A DNA stretch of 5,855 nt from GCA-003244245 sp035276605 (GTDB taxonomy: Bacteria; Actinomycetota; Actinomycetes; Mycobacteriales; Pseudonocardiaceae): contig DATELN010000060.1 of NCBI GenBank assembly GCA_035276605.1, positions 1 to 5,855 of the forward strand, given 5' to 3'. How positions within the stretch are numbered: position 1 is the first letter of the stretch; each line of letters opens with the position of its first letter. The position numbers and the translations under genes were made by a program. The notes under the pieces are model-generated. The model had not been told where the DNA came from. It saw only the letters and a program-made list of their open reading frames with translations, and made no database searches. Positions 1-5,196 of the stretch are shown here, piece by piece.

Positions 1-699
1 GCCGGGTTCGAATCCGGGCACGCCTACGGCAAAGCCCTGCGCACCGTCAAATCCTGCGTGGGCACCGACTGGTGCCGCTACGGCGTCCAAGACTCGGTGA
101 CCATGGCCATCAAACTCGAACTGCGCTACCGAGGGCTACGCGCCCCGCACAAGGTCAAGGCCGGGGTGTCGGGCTGCGCGCGGGAATGCGCCGAGGCCCG
201 AAGCAAGGACTTCGGAGTCATCGCCACCGAAACCGGTTGGAACCTCTACGTCGGGGGCAACGGCGGGTTCCGCCCCCGGCACGCCGAGCTGCTGGCCTCC
301 GACGTGGACACCGACACCCTGATCCGCTACATCGACCGGTTCCTGATGTTCTACATCCGCACCGCCGACCGGCTCCAGCGCACCGCGGCCTGGATCGAGG
401 AACTCGACGGCGGCCTCGACCATCTCCGAGACGTCATCGTGCACGACTCACTGGGCATCGCCACCGAGCTCGAGGCAGCGATGGCCGCCCACGTCGACAA
501 CTACACCGACGAATGGCGCGCCGTGCTCGAAGACCCCGACAAGCTGGCCCGCTTCACCTCCTTCGTCAACGCACCCGACGTCCCCGATCCCAGCATCGAA
601 TTCGTCGACCGCCGCGGGCAACGCGTGCCCGTCGGATACGACCGCGGCAGCCAACCGGTGATGCTCTCCGGGCCCGAGCTGCAGGTCGTCAGCCGATGA
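1..699 (+). CDS. nirB: Assimilatory nitrite reductase large subunit NirB, C-terminal part (start lies left of the window)
   Basis: NirB reduces nitrite to ammonium with NAD(P)H in the cytoplasm, using FAD, siroheme and a [4Fe-4S] cluster, normally with small subunit NirD. The frame is open from base 1, giving 232 visible residues that cover the C-terminal sulfite/nitrite reductase catalytic half. The cluster/siroheme cysteines are visible as C-x5-C (SCVGTDWCRYG, residues 19 and 25 of the fragment) and C-x3-C (SGCARECAEA, residues 59 and 63). This is the classic nitrite/sulfite reductase signature, and the preceding SGHAYGKALRTVK also fits NirB. The stop at 697-699 overlaps an ATG at 696, the coupling expected for nirBD, but the following frame is only 25 codons. 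The visible part shows no damage; the N-terminal FAD/NAD domains cannot be judged. Family assignment is very secure. Confidence 0.94.
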   Translation, partial: AGFESGHAYGKALRTVKSCVGTDWCRYGVQDSVTMAIKLELRYRGLRAPHKVKAGVSGCARECAEARSKDFGVIATETGWNLYVGGNGGFRPRHAELLASDVDTDTLIRYIDRFLMFYIRTADRLQRTAAWIEELDGGLDHLRDVIVHDSLGIATELEAAMAAHVDNYTDEWRAVLEDPDKLARFTSFVNAPDVPDPSIEFVDRRGQRVPVGYDRGSQPVMLSGPELQVVSR

Positions 700-773
700 C
701 AATCACCCAAGACCCGCCGCAGCATCGACCGGCACTCGTGTGGTTGTGCGATAGCGCCCGACATTGTTGGTGA
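696..773 (+). pseudogene. nirD: Probable nirD stub (nitrite reductase small subunit), 25 codons only
   Basis: An ATG at 696 overlaps the nirB stop (ATGA), exactly where nirD starts in actinobacterial nirBD operons. The first residues, MTITQDPPQHRPALVW, are a plausible NirD N-terminus, which usually reaches a Trp just before the Rieske-like domain. After the Trp the frame reads LCDSARHCW and stops at 771-773. NirD proteins are about 110-120 residues, so almost all of the domain is missing. I found no clear NirD continuation in any frame of 774-1042. The apparent break coincides with the left arm of an inverted repeat at 739-747. The position and overlap are seen directly; identification as nirD rests on context and a short resemblance. 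It could instead be a non-homologous micro-ORF. Confidence 0.42.
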
Positions 774-820
774 GTAAAGCGACAAAGGGAACAACGACAC
801 GATAAGACCAGACAACCACA
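739..820. repeat. 82-bp segment bounded by a perfect 9-bp inverted repeat, TG...CA ends
   Basis: TGTGGTTGT at 739-747 is the exact reverse complement of ACAACCACA at 812-820. The 64 bases between are less GC-rich than the surroundings and carry no gene. The ends are TG and CA, as in several transposon families, and the left arm sits where NirD similarity stops. No convincing target duplication flanks it. It may be a miniature or remnant insertion, or a regulatory inverted repeat between nirB and nnaR. Confidence 0.3.
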
Positions 821-1042
821 TCATCCGACGCGTAGGGGGCATGTGTGGACGGTAGCGATAGCGAGAAGGTCACCAGCGCGGTCAAGGGTGCAGCCACGGC
901 AACACTGGCGGCCGCGACGATCGCGACACCAGTGCGCACCGGCGCTGTCGCGACCGCCGAGGCAGCACCGGCAACGCCCAACACGCCACAGCCCGCACCC
1001 CAGCCGGCGGCCGGTGCGCCAGCGCCTGAGGTGACCCCCCGC
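774..1042. other. Region between the nirD stub and nnaR
   Basis: About 270 bases without a secure gene. The left part (774-842) is AT-richer. The right part (845-1042) is GC-rich and open in the same frame as nnaR from a GTG at 845, encoding a low-complexity Ala/Pro/Thr-rich stretch of 66 residues. That GTG has AGGGGG at 834-839 as a possible ribosome site. I could not pick out a confident sigma-A promoter or a clear GlnR-type box here. It may hold the nnaR promoter and leader, or an N-terminal extension of NnaR. Confidence 0.4.
1028..1034 (+). promoter_or_regulatory. Strong Shine-Dalgarno of nnaR
   Basis: GAGGTGA is a seven-base match to the 16S rRNA anti-Shine-Dalgarno complement and lies 8 bases before the ATG at 1043. 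It is the main reason for choosing ATG 1043 over the upstream in-frame GTG codons at 845 and 1031. Confidence 0.7.
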
Positions 1043-2185
1043 ATGACCGCACCGTCGCCGAGGCCGCCACCCGAGCCGCTGCCCCTCGCGGGATTCACCG
1101 TGGGGATCACCGCCGCCCGCCGTGCCGAAGAGCTGGGCGCGTTACTCCAGCGCCGAGGCGCCAAGATCGTGCACGGCCCGGCGATTCGGATCATTCCACT
1201 AGCCGATGACACCGACCTGCGCGCCGCCACCCAGGACCTCATCGACCATCTGCCCGACATTGTGGTGGTGACGACCGGCATTGGGTTTCGCGGATGGGTG
1301 GAGGCCGCCGACGGATGGGGACTGGGTGATGCGCTGCGTGCTGGGTTGCACCGCGCGACGCTGCTTTCGCGCGGCCCGAAGTCGCGCGGCGCGGTCCGCG
1401 CCACGGGCCTGACCGATGCCTGGTCACCCCCCTCGGAGTCGTCAGCGGAAATGCTGGAGCATCTACGAGCCGGGCAACTGCAGGGCGTGCGGGTGGCGGT
1501 GCAGCTCCACGGCGAACCGCTGCCCGACTTCGTAGGGGCGCTGCGCTGCGCGGGCGCGCAGGTGGTCCCGGTGCCGGTCTACCGGTGGGCAAGGCCAAAA
1601 AACCTCGCCCCGCTGGACCGGCTGCTCGGGCTGGTGCTAGACGGCGGTGTGGACGCGGTCAGCTTCACCAGCGCGCCAGCCGCGGCCAGCGTGCTCAACA
1701 GAGCCCCCGAGCTAGGGATACTGGAGCCGTTGCTGCAACGCTTGCGCCGGGACGTGCTCGCCGCCTGTGTCGGACCGATCACCGCCGGCCCGCTGGTGGC
1801 CCACGGCGTGCCCACCGTGCAGCCGCAGCGCTCGCGGATTGGTGCGCTGGTGCGCACGCTGACCAAGGTACTGCCGACCCGGGCTGCGCGGTGGCCGGTC
1901 GCCGGCCACCTGCTCGAACTTCGGCGACATGCCGCGGTGGTCGACGGTGTGCTGCGCGCGGTGCCACCCACCCCAATGGCCCTGCTGCGACTACTAGCGA
2001 CGCGTCCCGGCCAGGTGATCCCCCGCGCCCAGCTGCTCTCAGTAATGCCCGCGGCGCGCGACGACGAGCACGCCGTCGAGACGGCAGTGGCCCGCCTGCG
2101 CGCCGCGCTCGGTAATCCCCGGATGGTCCAGACCGTGATCAAGCGTGGCTACCGGCTGGCTCTGGATCCCGAAGACCGCCGATGA
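1043..2185 (+). CDS. nnaR: NnaR-like nitrate/nitrite assimilation regulator: HemD-like domain plus OmpR-type winged helix
   Basis: A 380-residue protein. Residues about 15-270 form a uroporphyrinogen-III synthase-like (HemD) domain: GFTVGITAARRAEELGALL opens it, with TTGIGFRGW, SESSAEMLEHL, DAVSFTSAPAA and CVGPITAGPL following. Residues about 300-375 form an OmpR/PhoB-type winged helix, with ETAVARLRAALGN as recognition-helix region and KRGYRLAL as the terminal wing. This architecture is that of NnaR (Streptomyces, M. smegmatis) and of M. tuberculosis Rv0260c, which regulate or are proposed to regulate nitrate/nitrite assimilation with GlnR; the HemD part is thought to sense rather than catalyse. 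The length matches Rv0260c as I recall it. ATG 1043 is chosen for the strong SD at 1028-1034. An in-frame GTG at 845 would add 66 Ala/Pro-rich residues. The gene follows nirB, its expected target, and its stop overlaps the chelatase-like start at 2182. Confidence 0.88.
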   Translation: MTAPSPRPPPEPLPLAGFTVGITAARRAEELGALLQRRGAKIVHGPAIRIIPLADDTDLRAATQDLIDHLPDIVVVTTGIGFRGWVEAADGWGLGDALRAGLHRATLLSRGPKSRGAVRATGLTDAWSPPSESSAEMLEHLRAGQLQGVRVAVQLHGEPLPDFVGALRCAGAQVVPVPVYRWARPKNLAPLDRLLGLVLDGGVDAVSFTSAPAAASVLNRAPELGILEPLLQRLRRDVLAACVGPITAGPLVAHGVPTVQPQRSRIGALVRTLTKVLPTRAARWPVAGHLLELRRHAAVVDGVLRAVPPTPMALLRLLATRPGQVIPRAQLLSVMPAARDDEHAVETAVARLRAALGNPRMVQTVIKRGYRLALDPEDRR

Positions 2186-2321
2186 CCGTTGTCCTCGCGG
2201 CGCATCGCTGATGTCGCAGTGGCGCCCCAGCTGGCGGACGCACGAGTGGTATTGCGAAACCGGGTCGGCGGTGAGGTGCCGGGTCGGTCAGTGAGCCCTG
2301 CGGACACGACACTCCGGGCCG
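2182..2321 (+). pseudogene. Probable stub of a sirohydrochlorin chelatase (CbiX/SirB family)
   Basis: An ATG at 2182 overlaps the nnaR stop and reads MTVVLAAHR before a stop at 2209-2211. M-x-V-x-L-x-A-H is how CbiX-type chelatases begin; the His belongs to the conserved AHG motif and is metal-binding in the family. In frame 2, overlapping the His codon, the DNA reads IADVAVAPQLADARVVL, which resembles the next helix and strand of these proteins (usually ...GVAxIADxA...). This suggests a deletion of roughly 25-30 bases at a CAT, then further decay. No chelatase sequence is seen beyond about 2290; the family is about 230 residues. In M. tuberculosis the Rv0260c regulator is followed by a CbiX-like gene (Rv0259c), the same order. 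The overlap and short ORF are seen; the identity is inference. The rest of the interval to 2321 is the leader of the next gene. Confidence 0.4.
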
Positions 2322-3307
2322 ATGAACACTTTTGTGCATACCGCGCTGATCGTGGACGGCGATGCCACGCTACGACAGCGCCTGGTGCCCGCGCTGGATC
2401 GGGCGTTGCGGGCGAACCACACCGTGTTACTGGTGGTGGGCCCCCACACCCAACAGGTGGTGTACGACGCCCTGGGTGACCGAGCCCGGCGCCTGCCCTG
2501 GGACCACCCGGGGGCGTTTGATCAACGGCTGGGGTTTACGTTCGACACCTTCCGTCGCTACCTGTCTGCGCAGCAGGCAGCGGGGCGGCGGGTGCAGGTC
2601 ATCGCCGAACCCGAGATTCCCACTGGTGGTCGCGCCGCGCCGGTCGATCGAATCGCCGCCTACCTGGCGTATGAGGCGGTATGTAACGACGTGTTTGCCG
2701 GCTACGGCTACCCGGTCACCTGTCTGTGGGACTGTCGGCGCTACCCGACCCTGGTCATCGACGACGCCCGCAAGGTGCATGATCACGAACTGGGGGCAAC
2801 CGGGCCGATACCCAACCCGAACTTCATCCCCACAGCGCAGTACCTCGCCGGACGCAACCACATCACCCTGGAGCCACCACCCCCGATCACCGATCTCGAC
2901 ACGACGGTGACCGACGACCACCACCTTGCCGGGCTGCGCCGAACACTGCGGGAATGGACCCACGACTGGGTATGTGCCCCGTCGGCGGCAACCGACGTGG
3001 TGTTAGCCACGTCGGAGACGGCCACCAACGGCCTGGTCCACGGGGCGCCCCCGGTCCGCATCCGGGGCTGGCAGCACACCGATACCTTGATCACCCAGGT
3101 GGACGACGCCGGGGCAACCCCATTCCGCCGATGGCTGGCTACCAGCCACCACCCAGTGACCAGCAAGGTGGCCGTGGCCTGTGGCTAGCCCGCCAACTAG
3201 CCGACACCCTCACCACCTACACCACCAGCACCTCCACCACAGTCCGGCTGCACTTCCCCCACGATCTCACCCACCTGCCACCCGTCACCCAGCAAACCCA
3301 GGCATAA
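2322..3307 (+). pseudogene. MEDS sensor domain / HATPase_c_2 anti-sigma-type kinase, frameshifted near the C-terminus
   Basis: Residues about 5-175 match a MEDS domain (a sensory domain named from DcmR), opening HTALIVDGDATLRQRL, with AYLAYEAVCNDVFAGYG, then TCLWDCRRYP and DDARKVHDHEL. Residues about 200-270 are a GHKL ATPase of the RsbW/HATPase_c_2 type: N-box SETATNGLVHG (E232, N236) and G1-like VDDAG (D261). The frame then runs into VTSKVAVACG and stops at 3186-3188. The missing C-terminus is in frame +2: NPIPPMAGYQPP, then GRGLWLARQLADTL, then TTVRLHFPHD, ending with TAA at 3305-3307. Adding one G to the GGGG at 3111-3114 restores DDAGGNPIPPMAGY and gives 328 residues. The family normally has this single-frame ending. 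ATG 2322 fits the domain start, though no good SD precedes it. In actinobacteria such proteins act in stress or light signalling, often with STAS partners; none is seen here. The break is either true decay or a sequencing indel. Confidence 0.82.
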
Positions 3308-3589
3308 CAACGGATCGTCAACCACGCCGTGGCCAGACCCTGCCCATAGCTCACCGACTGTGCTGAGGCCATCGGCCAGACAACGAACACCTCAAAGCCA
3401 ATGCTGGTGATGTCAACCGCGCGCACTGGCATCGGCTGCGGGTGTGCAGGCCGCGGACCTGGCTGATCTGAGCCTCCCGAAGCACGGCCCCGCAGGCCCC
3501 TGGCCCCCGCAACTTCTCGGAAGTTAGGCGAGGGCAGTCGGAGTCCGCGCGGCAGCACCGCCAACTTCGGCATCACCCCTCGGTGTCTA
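3308..3589. other. Gene-free interval left of the IS element
   Basis: About 280 bases with no credible coding frame; the reverse-strand frame at 3217-3576 lacks family features and looks like a shadow. A perfect small hairpin, AACTTC-TCG-GAAGTT, lies at 3511-3525 without a T-run. The edge at 3589 is the target of the IS insertion. Nothing in it continues the regulator truncated on the other side of the IS. Confidence 0.5.
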
Positions 3590-3607
3590 GAGCGTGTCCC
3601 GTGGATC
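3590..3607 (+). repeat. Left terminal inverted repeat of the IS
   Basis: 18 bases matching the right end in 17 positions; CTA precedes it at 3587-3589. It is followed by about 30 bases to the transposase start. Confidence 0.88.
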
Positions 3608-3636
3608 TAGCGGGTGCGTTGCGGTAGGTCGTCTGG

Positions 3637-4044
3637 GTGCACGATCGTCATGACTTGACTGATGAGGAATGGGCTCGGTTGGAGCCGCTGTTGCCGGACC
3701 TGAAGCCGCGGCGGGGTGGCCGGTGGGTTGATCACCGGCGGGTGATTAATGGGGTGATCTGGCGGACCCGCAGTGGAGCACCGTGGCGGGATGTCCCGGA
3801 GGCGTACGGGAACTGGAAGACCGTTTACAATCGGCATCGCCGCTGGTCAGCGGAGAGAACCTGGGAGCGGATCCTCGACGAGCTACGCCGGGGCACCGAT
3901 CATGACGAGGGTTCGGCGTGGACGGTAGGCATCGACGCCGGGGTGGTGCGCGCGCATCAACACGCCGCGGGCGCCCGCCAGTTGCCGCCGGCTGATGTCG
4001 ACGCGGAGGTCCTCGCGACCACCGAGGTCGGCACAGGGGGCTGA
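3637..4044 (+). CDS. IS5-family transposase, N-terminal frame (OrfA)
   Basis: 135 residues from a GTG start. The N-terminal part is the DUF4096-like DNA-binding segment of IS5 transposases: LTDEEWARLEPLLP (about 7-20), GGRWVDHRRVINGVIWRTR, then GAPWRDVPEAYGNWKTVYNRH and RRWSAERTWERIL. The first catalytic Asp is D100 (codon 3934-3936) in WTVGIDAGVVRAHQHAAG; relatives usually have D-S-T where this copy has D-A-G. The frame stops at 4042-4044, just after a run of five G. Skipping one base there (a +1 change) joins it in phase to the downstream frame, giving GTGAEPNDTKSD and a 312-residue transposase. Alone it lacks two of the three DDE residues and could not be active. Confidence 0.88.
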   Translation: MHDRHDLTDEEWARLEPLLPDLKPRRGGRWVDHRRVINGVIWRTRSGAPWRDVPEAYGNWKTVYNRHRRWSAERTWERILDELRRGTDHDEGSAWTVGIDAGVVRAHQHAAGARQLPPADVDAEVLATTEVGTGG

Positions 4045-4576
4045 GCCGAATGACACGAAATCCGACGCCAAGCCGCGCCGGGAGGCACTCGGACGCTCCC
4101 GAGGAGGCTTGACGACCAAGATTCACCTCGCGGCCGACATCCGCTGCCGACCTCTCTCGCGGGTCACCACCGCCGGTCACCGCCACGATTGTCTGGCCTT
4201 CGAGGCGGTCATGGCCGGCATCCGCATCCGCCGCACAGGCCGTGGCCGGCCCCGCACCCGACCCGGCCGCGTGCTGGGCGACAAGGCCTACTCCAACCGG
4301 GCAATCCGCTCCCACCTGCGGCGACGCCAGATCAGGGCCACCATCCCCGAGCCGGCCAGCCAGCAAGCCCACCGTCTGCATCGAGCACGCAAGGGCGGAC
4401 GGCCACCAAAATTTGATCCCGAGATCTACAAGCAACGCAACGTCGTCGAGCGCTGCATCAACAAGCTCAAGGGCTACCGCGCGGTGGCAAGCCGATATGA
4501 CAAACGGGACTACATGTATCGCGGAACCATCGACATCGCATCAATCAGGATCTGGCTCCGCGATCCCGTTCCATGA
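3995..4576 (+). CDS. IS5-family transposase, C-terminal catalytic frame (OrfB)
   Basis: The frame opens at ATG 3995, but the first ~15 residues are only the alternative reading of OrfA; real similarity begins near AEPNDTKSD (about 4040). It contains EALGRSRGGLTTKIHLAAD, the second catalytic Asp in VLGDKAYSNR (codon 4280-4282), the linker TIPEPASQQAHR, and the third catalytic residue Glu in QRNVVERCINKLKGYR (codon 4448-4450), followed by VASRYDK. This is the normal DDE core of IS5-type transposases. The stop at 4574-4576 reaches into the right terminal repeat. It is probably made only as a fusion with OrfA by frameshifting, or not at all if the G-run difference is a mutation. Confidence 0.88.
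   Translation: MSTRRSSRPPRSAQGAEPNDTKSDAKPRREALGRSRGGLTTKIHLAADIRCRPLSRVTTAGHRHDCLAFEAVMAGIRIRRTGRGRPRTRPGRVLGDKAYSNRAIRSHLRRRQIRATIPEPASQQAHRLHRARKGGRPPKFDPEIYKQRNVVERCINKLKGYRAVASRYDKRDYMYRGTIDIASIRIWLRDPVP
4036..4040 (+). other. Frameshift site in the transposase (GGGGG)
   Basis: Five G residues sit directly before the OrfA stop at 4042-4044. Removing one G, or a +1 slip, joins the two transposase frames exactly. A -1 slip leads to the wrong frame. Confidence 0.55.
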
Positions 4577-4814
4577 TCCACGGGACAGGCTCTAGCCCGA
4601 CGAATTGGTTACGAGCTGACCGGCGGACCCGGGACGTGTCACGTGCCCGATGGGCCAGGTCTCGAGCGAAAGTGGCCAGCACTGCTCCGTCAATTACCAT
4701 CCAGCGCGACGGCTCTCGTTCGGCCAGCAGTTTGCCGGTATCGATCCATCGCCGCACGGTGTCATCGCTGACCCCGAGCAGTTGAGCAGCTTCGGCAATC
4801 CGGAACTTCGGCAC
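4545..4814 (-). pseudogene. Helix-turn-helix regulator (molybdate/TOBE-type), truncated by the IS
   Basis: Native residues 1-74 (4814 down to 4593) are followed by 15 residues read from the IS end (EPVPWIMERDRGARS), with a stop at 4545-4547. The N-terminus FRIAEAAQLLGVSDDTVRRW (about 4-23) is a MerR/excisionase-like helix-turn-helix (HTH_17). It is followed by IDTGKLLAEREPSRWMVIDG and a helix ending RSARNQFVGL. In actinobacterial relatives of about 130-140 residues the last motif leads straight into a TOBE domain (RSARNxFVGIVTRV...), which binds molybdate-type oxyanions. That domain is entirely absent. The left flank of the IS does not supply it: joining the flanks gives only VGLDTEG and a stop. 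The start is GTG 4814, which lacks an SD but has a -10-like hexamer 7 bases upstream, suggesting a leaderless mRNA. It could still bind DNA, but effector sensing should be lost. Confidence 0.75.
4575..4592 (-). repeat. Right terminal inverted repeat of the IS
   Basis: Inverted copy of 3590-3607 with one mismatch; TAG follows at 4593-4595. It overlaps the end of the transposase frame and, on the reverse strand, supplies a foreign tail to the truncated regulator. Confidence 0.88.
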
Positions 4815-4821
4815 AGGGGAG

Positions 4822-4827
4822 AGGCTA
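4822..4827 (-). promoter_or_regulatory. Candidate -10 element for the truncated regulator, leaderless start
   Basis: Read on the reverse strand, TAGCCT fits TANNNT and ends 7 bases before GTG 4814, which would place transcription start at or next to the start codon. No Shine-Dalgarno is present, and leaderless mRNAs are common in mycobacteria. No good -35 is visible, so support is modest. Confidence 0.35.
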
Positions 4828-4845
4828 ACCCCGGTCTGTGTTTGC

Positions 4846-4866
4846 CCTCTGTTCCGGAACCAGAGG
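4846..4866. promoter_or_regulatory. Palindromic site upstream of the HTH regulator (possible operator)
   Basis: CCTCTG (4846-4851) and CAGAGG (4861-4866) are a perfect 6-bp inverted pair. Between and overlapping them is a perfect 10-bp palindrome, GTTCCGGAAC (4851-4860). It lies 32-52 bases upstream of GTG 4814, covering the -35 region of the proposed leaderless promoter, which is where an autoregulatory operator would sit. It could instead be part of a terminator for the gene ending at 4954, but there is no T-run. Confidence 0.38.
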
Positions 4867-4953
4867 ACCCGCAGATACGTCGGTCAACGCCGACAGCCCA
4901 AGACGCTCGAGGAACCCTGCTCGTCGAGCCCACCATTCAGGACTCATCGAGTT

Positions 4954-5196
4954 TCAACTGCCACTCATAATCGCTGCTTGAACCGCTCGCTCGAGCAGGA
5001 TCGGGACAAAGCTGCGAACCCGAGCGTTGGCGACATGCTGCCTGGCGCGCTGAAACTCCGCACGGACCTTGGTCTCGTCATGATGCCCGTGGCGAACGTA
5101 TTGGACCACCAGCCGGTCTTCGAGCTGGGCCAGCTGAGCATCGAGTGTCTCGTCGGGGTCGGCGTGGTGCGCGCCGAAGGTGTCGATGGTGGGCAT
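4954..5196 (-). CDS. Small helical protein of the three-helix-bundle dimerization-domain type, function unknown
   Basis: 80 residues from ATG 5196, with AGGAGG on the reverse strand at 5200-5205 just upstream; spacing is short but the motif is strong. The protein is acidic at the start (FGAHHADPDETLDAQ) and then predicted fully helical: AQLEDRLVVQYV, KVRAEFQRARQHVANAR, and VRSFVPILLERAVQAAI. This pattern matches small mycobacterial proteins annotated with a three-helix bundle dimerization domain, whose role is unknown. There are no catalytic motifs, signal peptide or membrane segment. It is intact and has good coding character. It lies 139 bases upstream of the truncated HTH regulator on the same strand; the gap with its own palindrome suggests separate transcription. 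Confidence 0.8.
   Translation of the reverse strand: MPTIDTFGAHHADPDETLDAQLAQLEDRLVVQYVRHGHHDETKVRAEFQRARQHVANARVRSFVPILLERAVQAAIMSGS

Larger units (their letters stand above)
3590..4592 (+). mobile_element. IS5-family insertion sequence (IS427-like), about 1003 bp, with terminal inverted repeats
   Basis: Terminal repeats are GAGCGTGTCCCGTGGATC at 3590-3607 and, reverse-complemented, GAGCCTGTCCCGTGGATC at 4575-4592: 18 bases with one mismatch at position 5. TA lies immediately outside on both sides (3588-3589 and 4593-4594), within CTAG at each junction. This fits IS5-type insertion at a CTAG target with a TA duplication; a CTAG duplication with slightly shorter ends cannot be told apart, because CTAG is a palindrome. 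Inside is a DDE transposase in two overlapping frames. Size, ends and transposase fit the IS5 family. Near-identical ends suggest a fairly recent insertion. The right end interrupts a reverse-strand regulator. Confidence 0.93.

Noticed and set aside
5..15. GGTTCGAATCC, identical to a tRNA T-arm, as a possible tRNA end or attachment site
   Set aside because: It lies inside the conserved NirB reading frame (AGFESGHAYG). No acceptor stem or CCA-type 3' end follows, so it is a chance match.
703..1404. Long reverse-strand frame (233 codons) opposite the nirD stub and nnaR start
   Set aside because: Its left part overlaps gene-poor DNA but the rest mirrors nnaR, it is low in complexity, and it has no family motif. 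It is a shadow of GC-rich DNA.
2427..2963. Reverse frame of 178 codons opposite the MEDS gene
   Set aside because: The forward strand shows clear MEDS and ATPase motifs; the reverse product has none.
3746..4435. Reverse frame of 229 codons opposite the transposase
   Set aside because: The forward frames carry all three DDE residues and the IS5 signatures, so this is antisense shadow.
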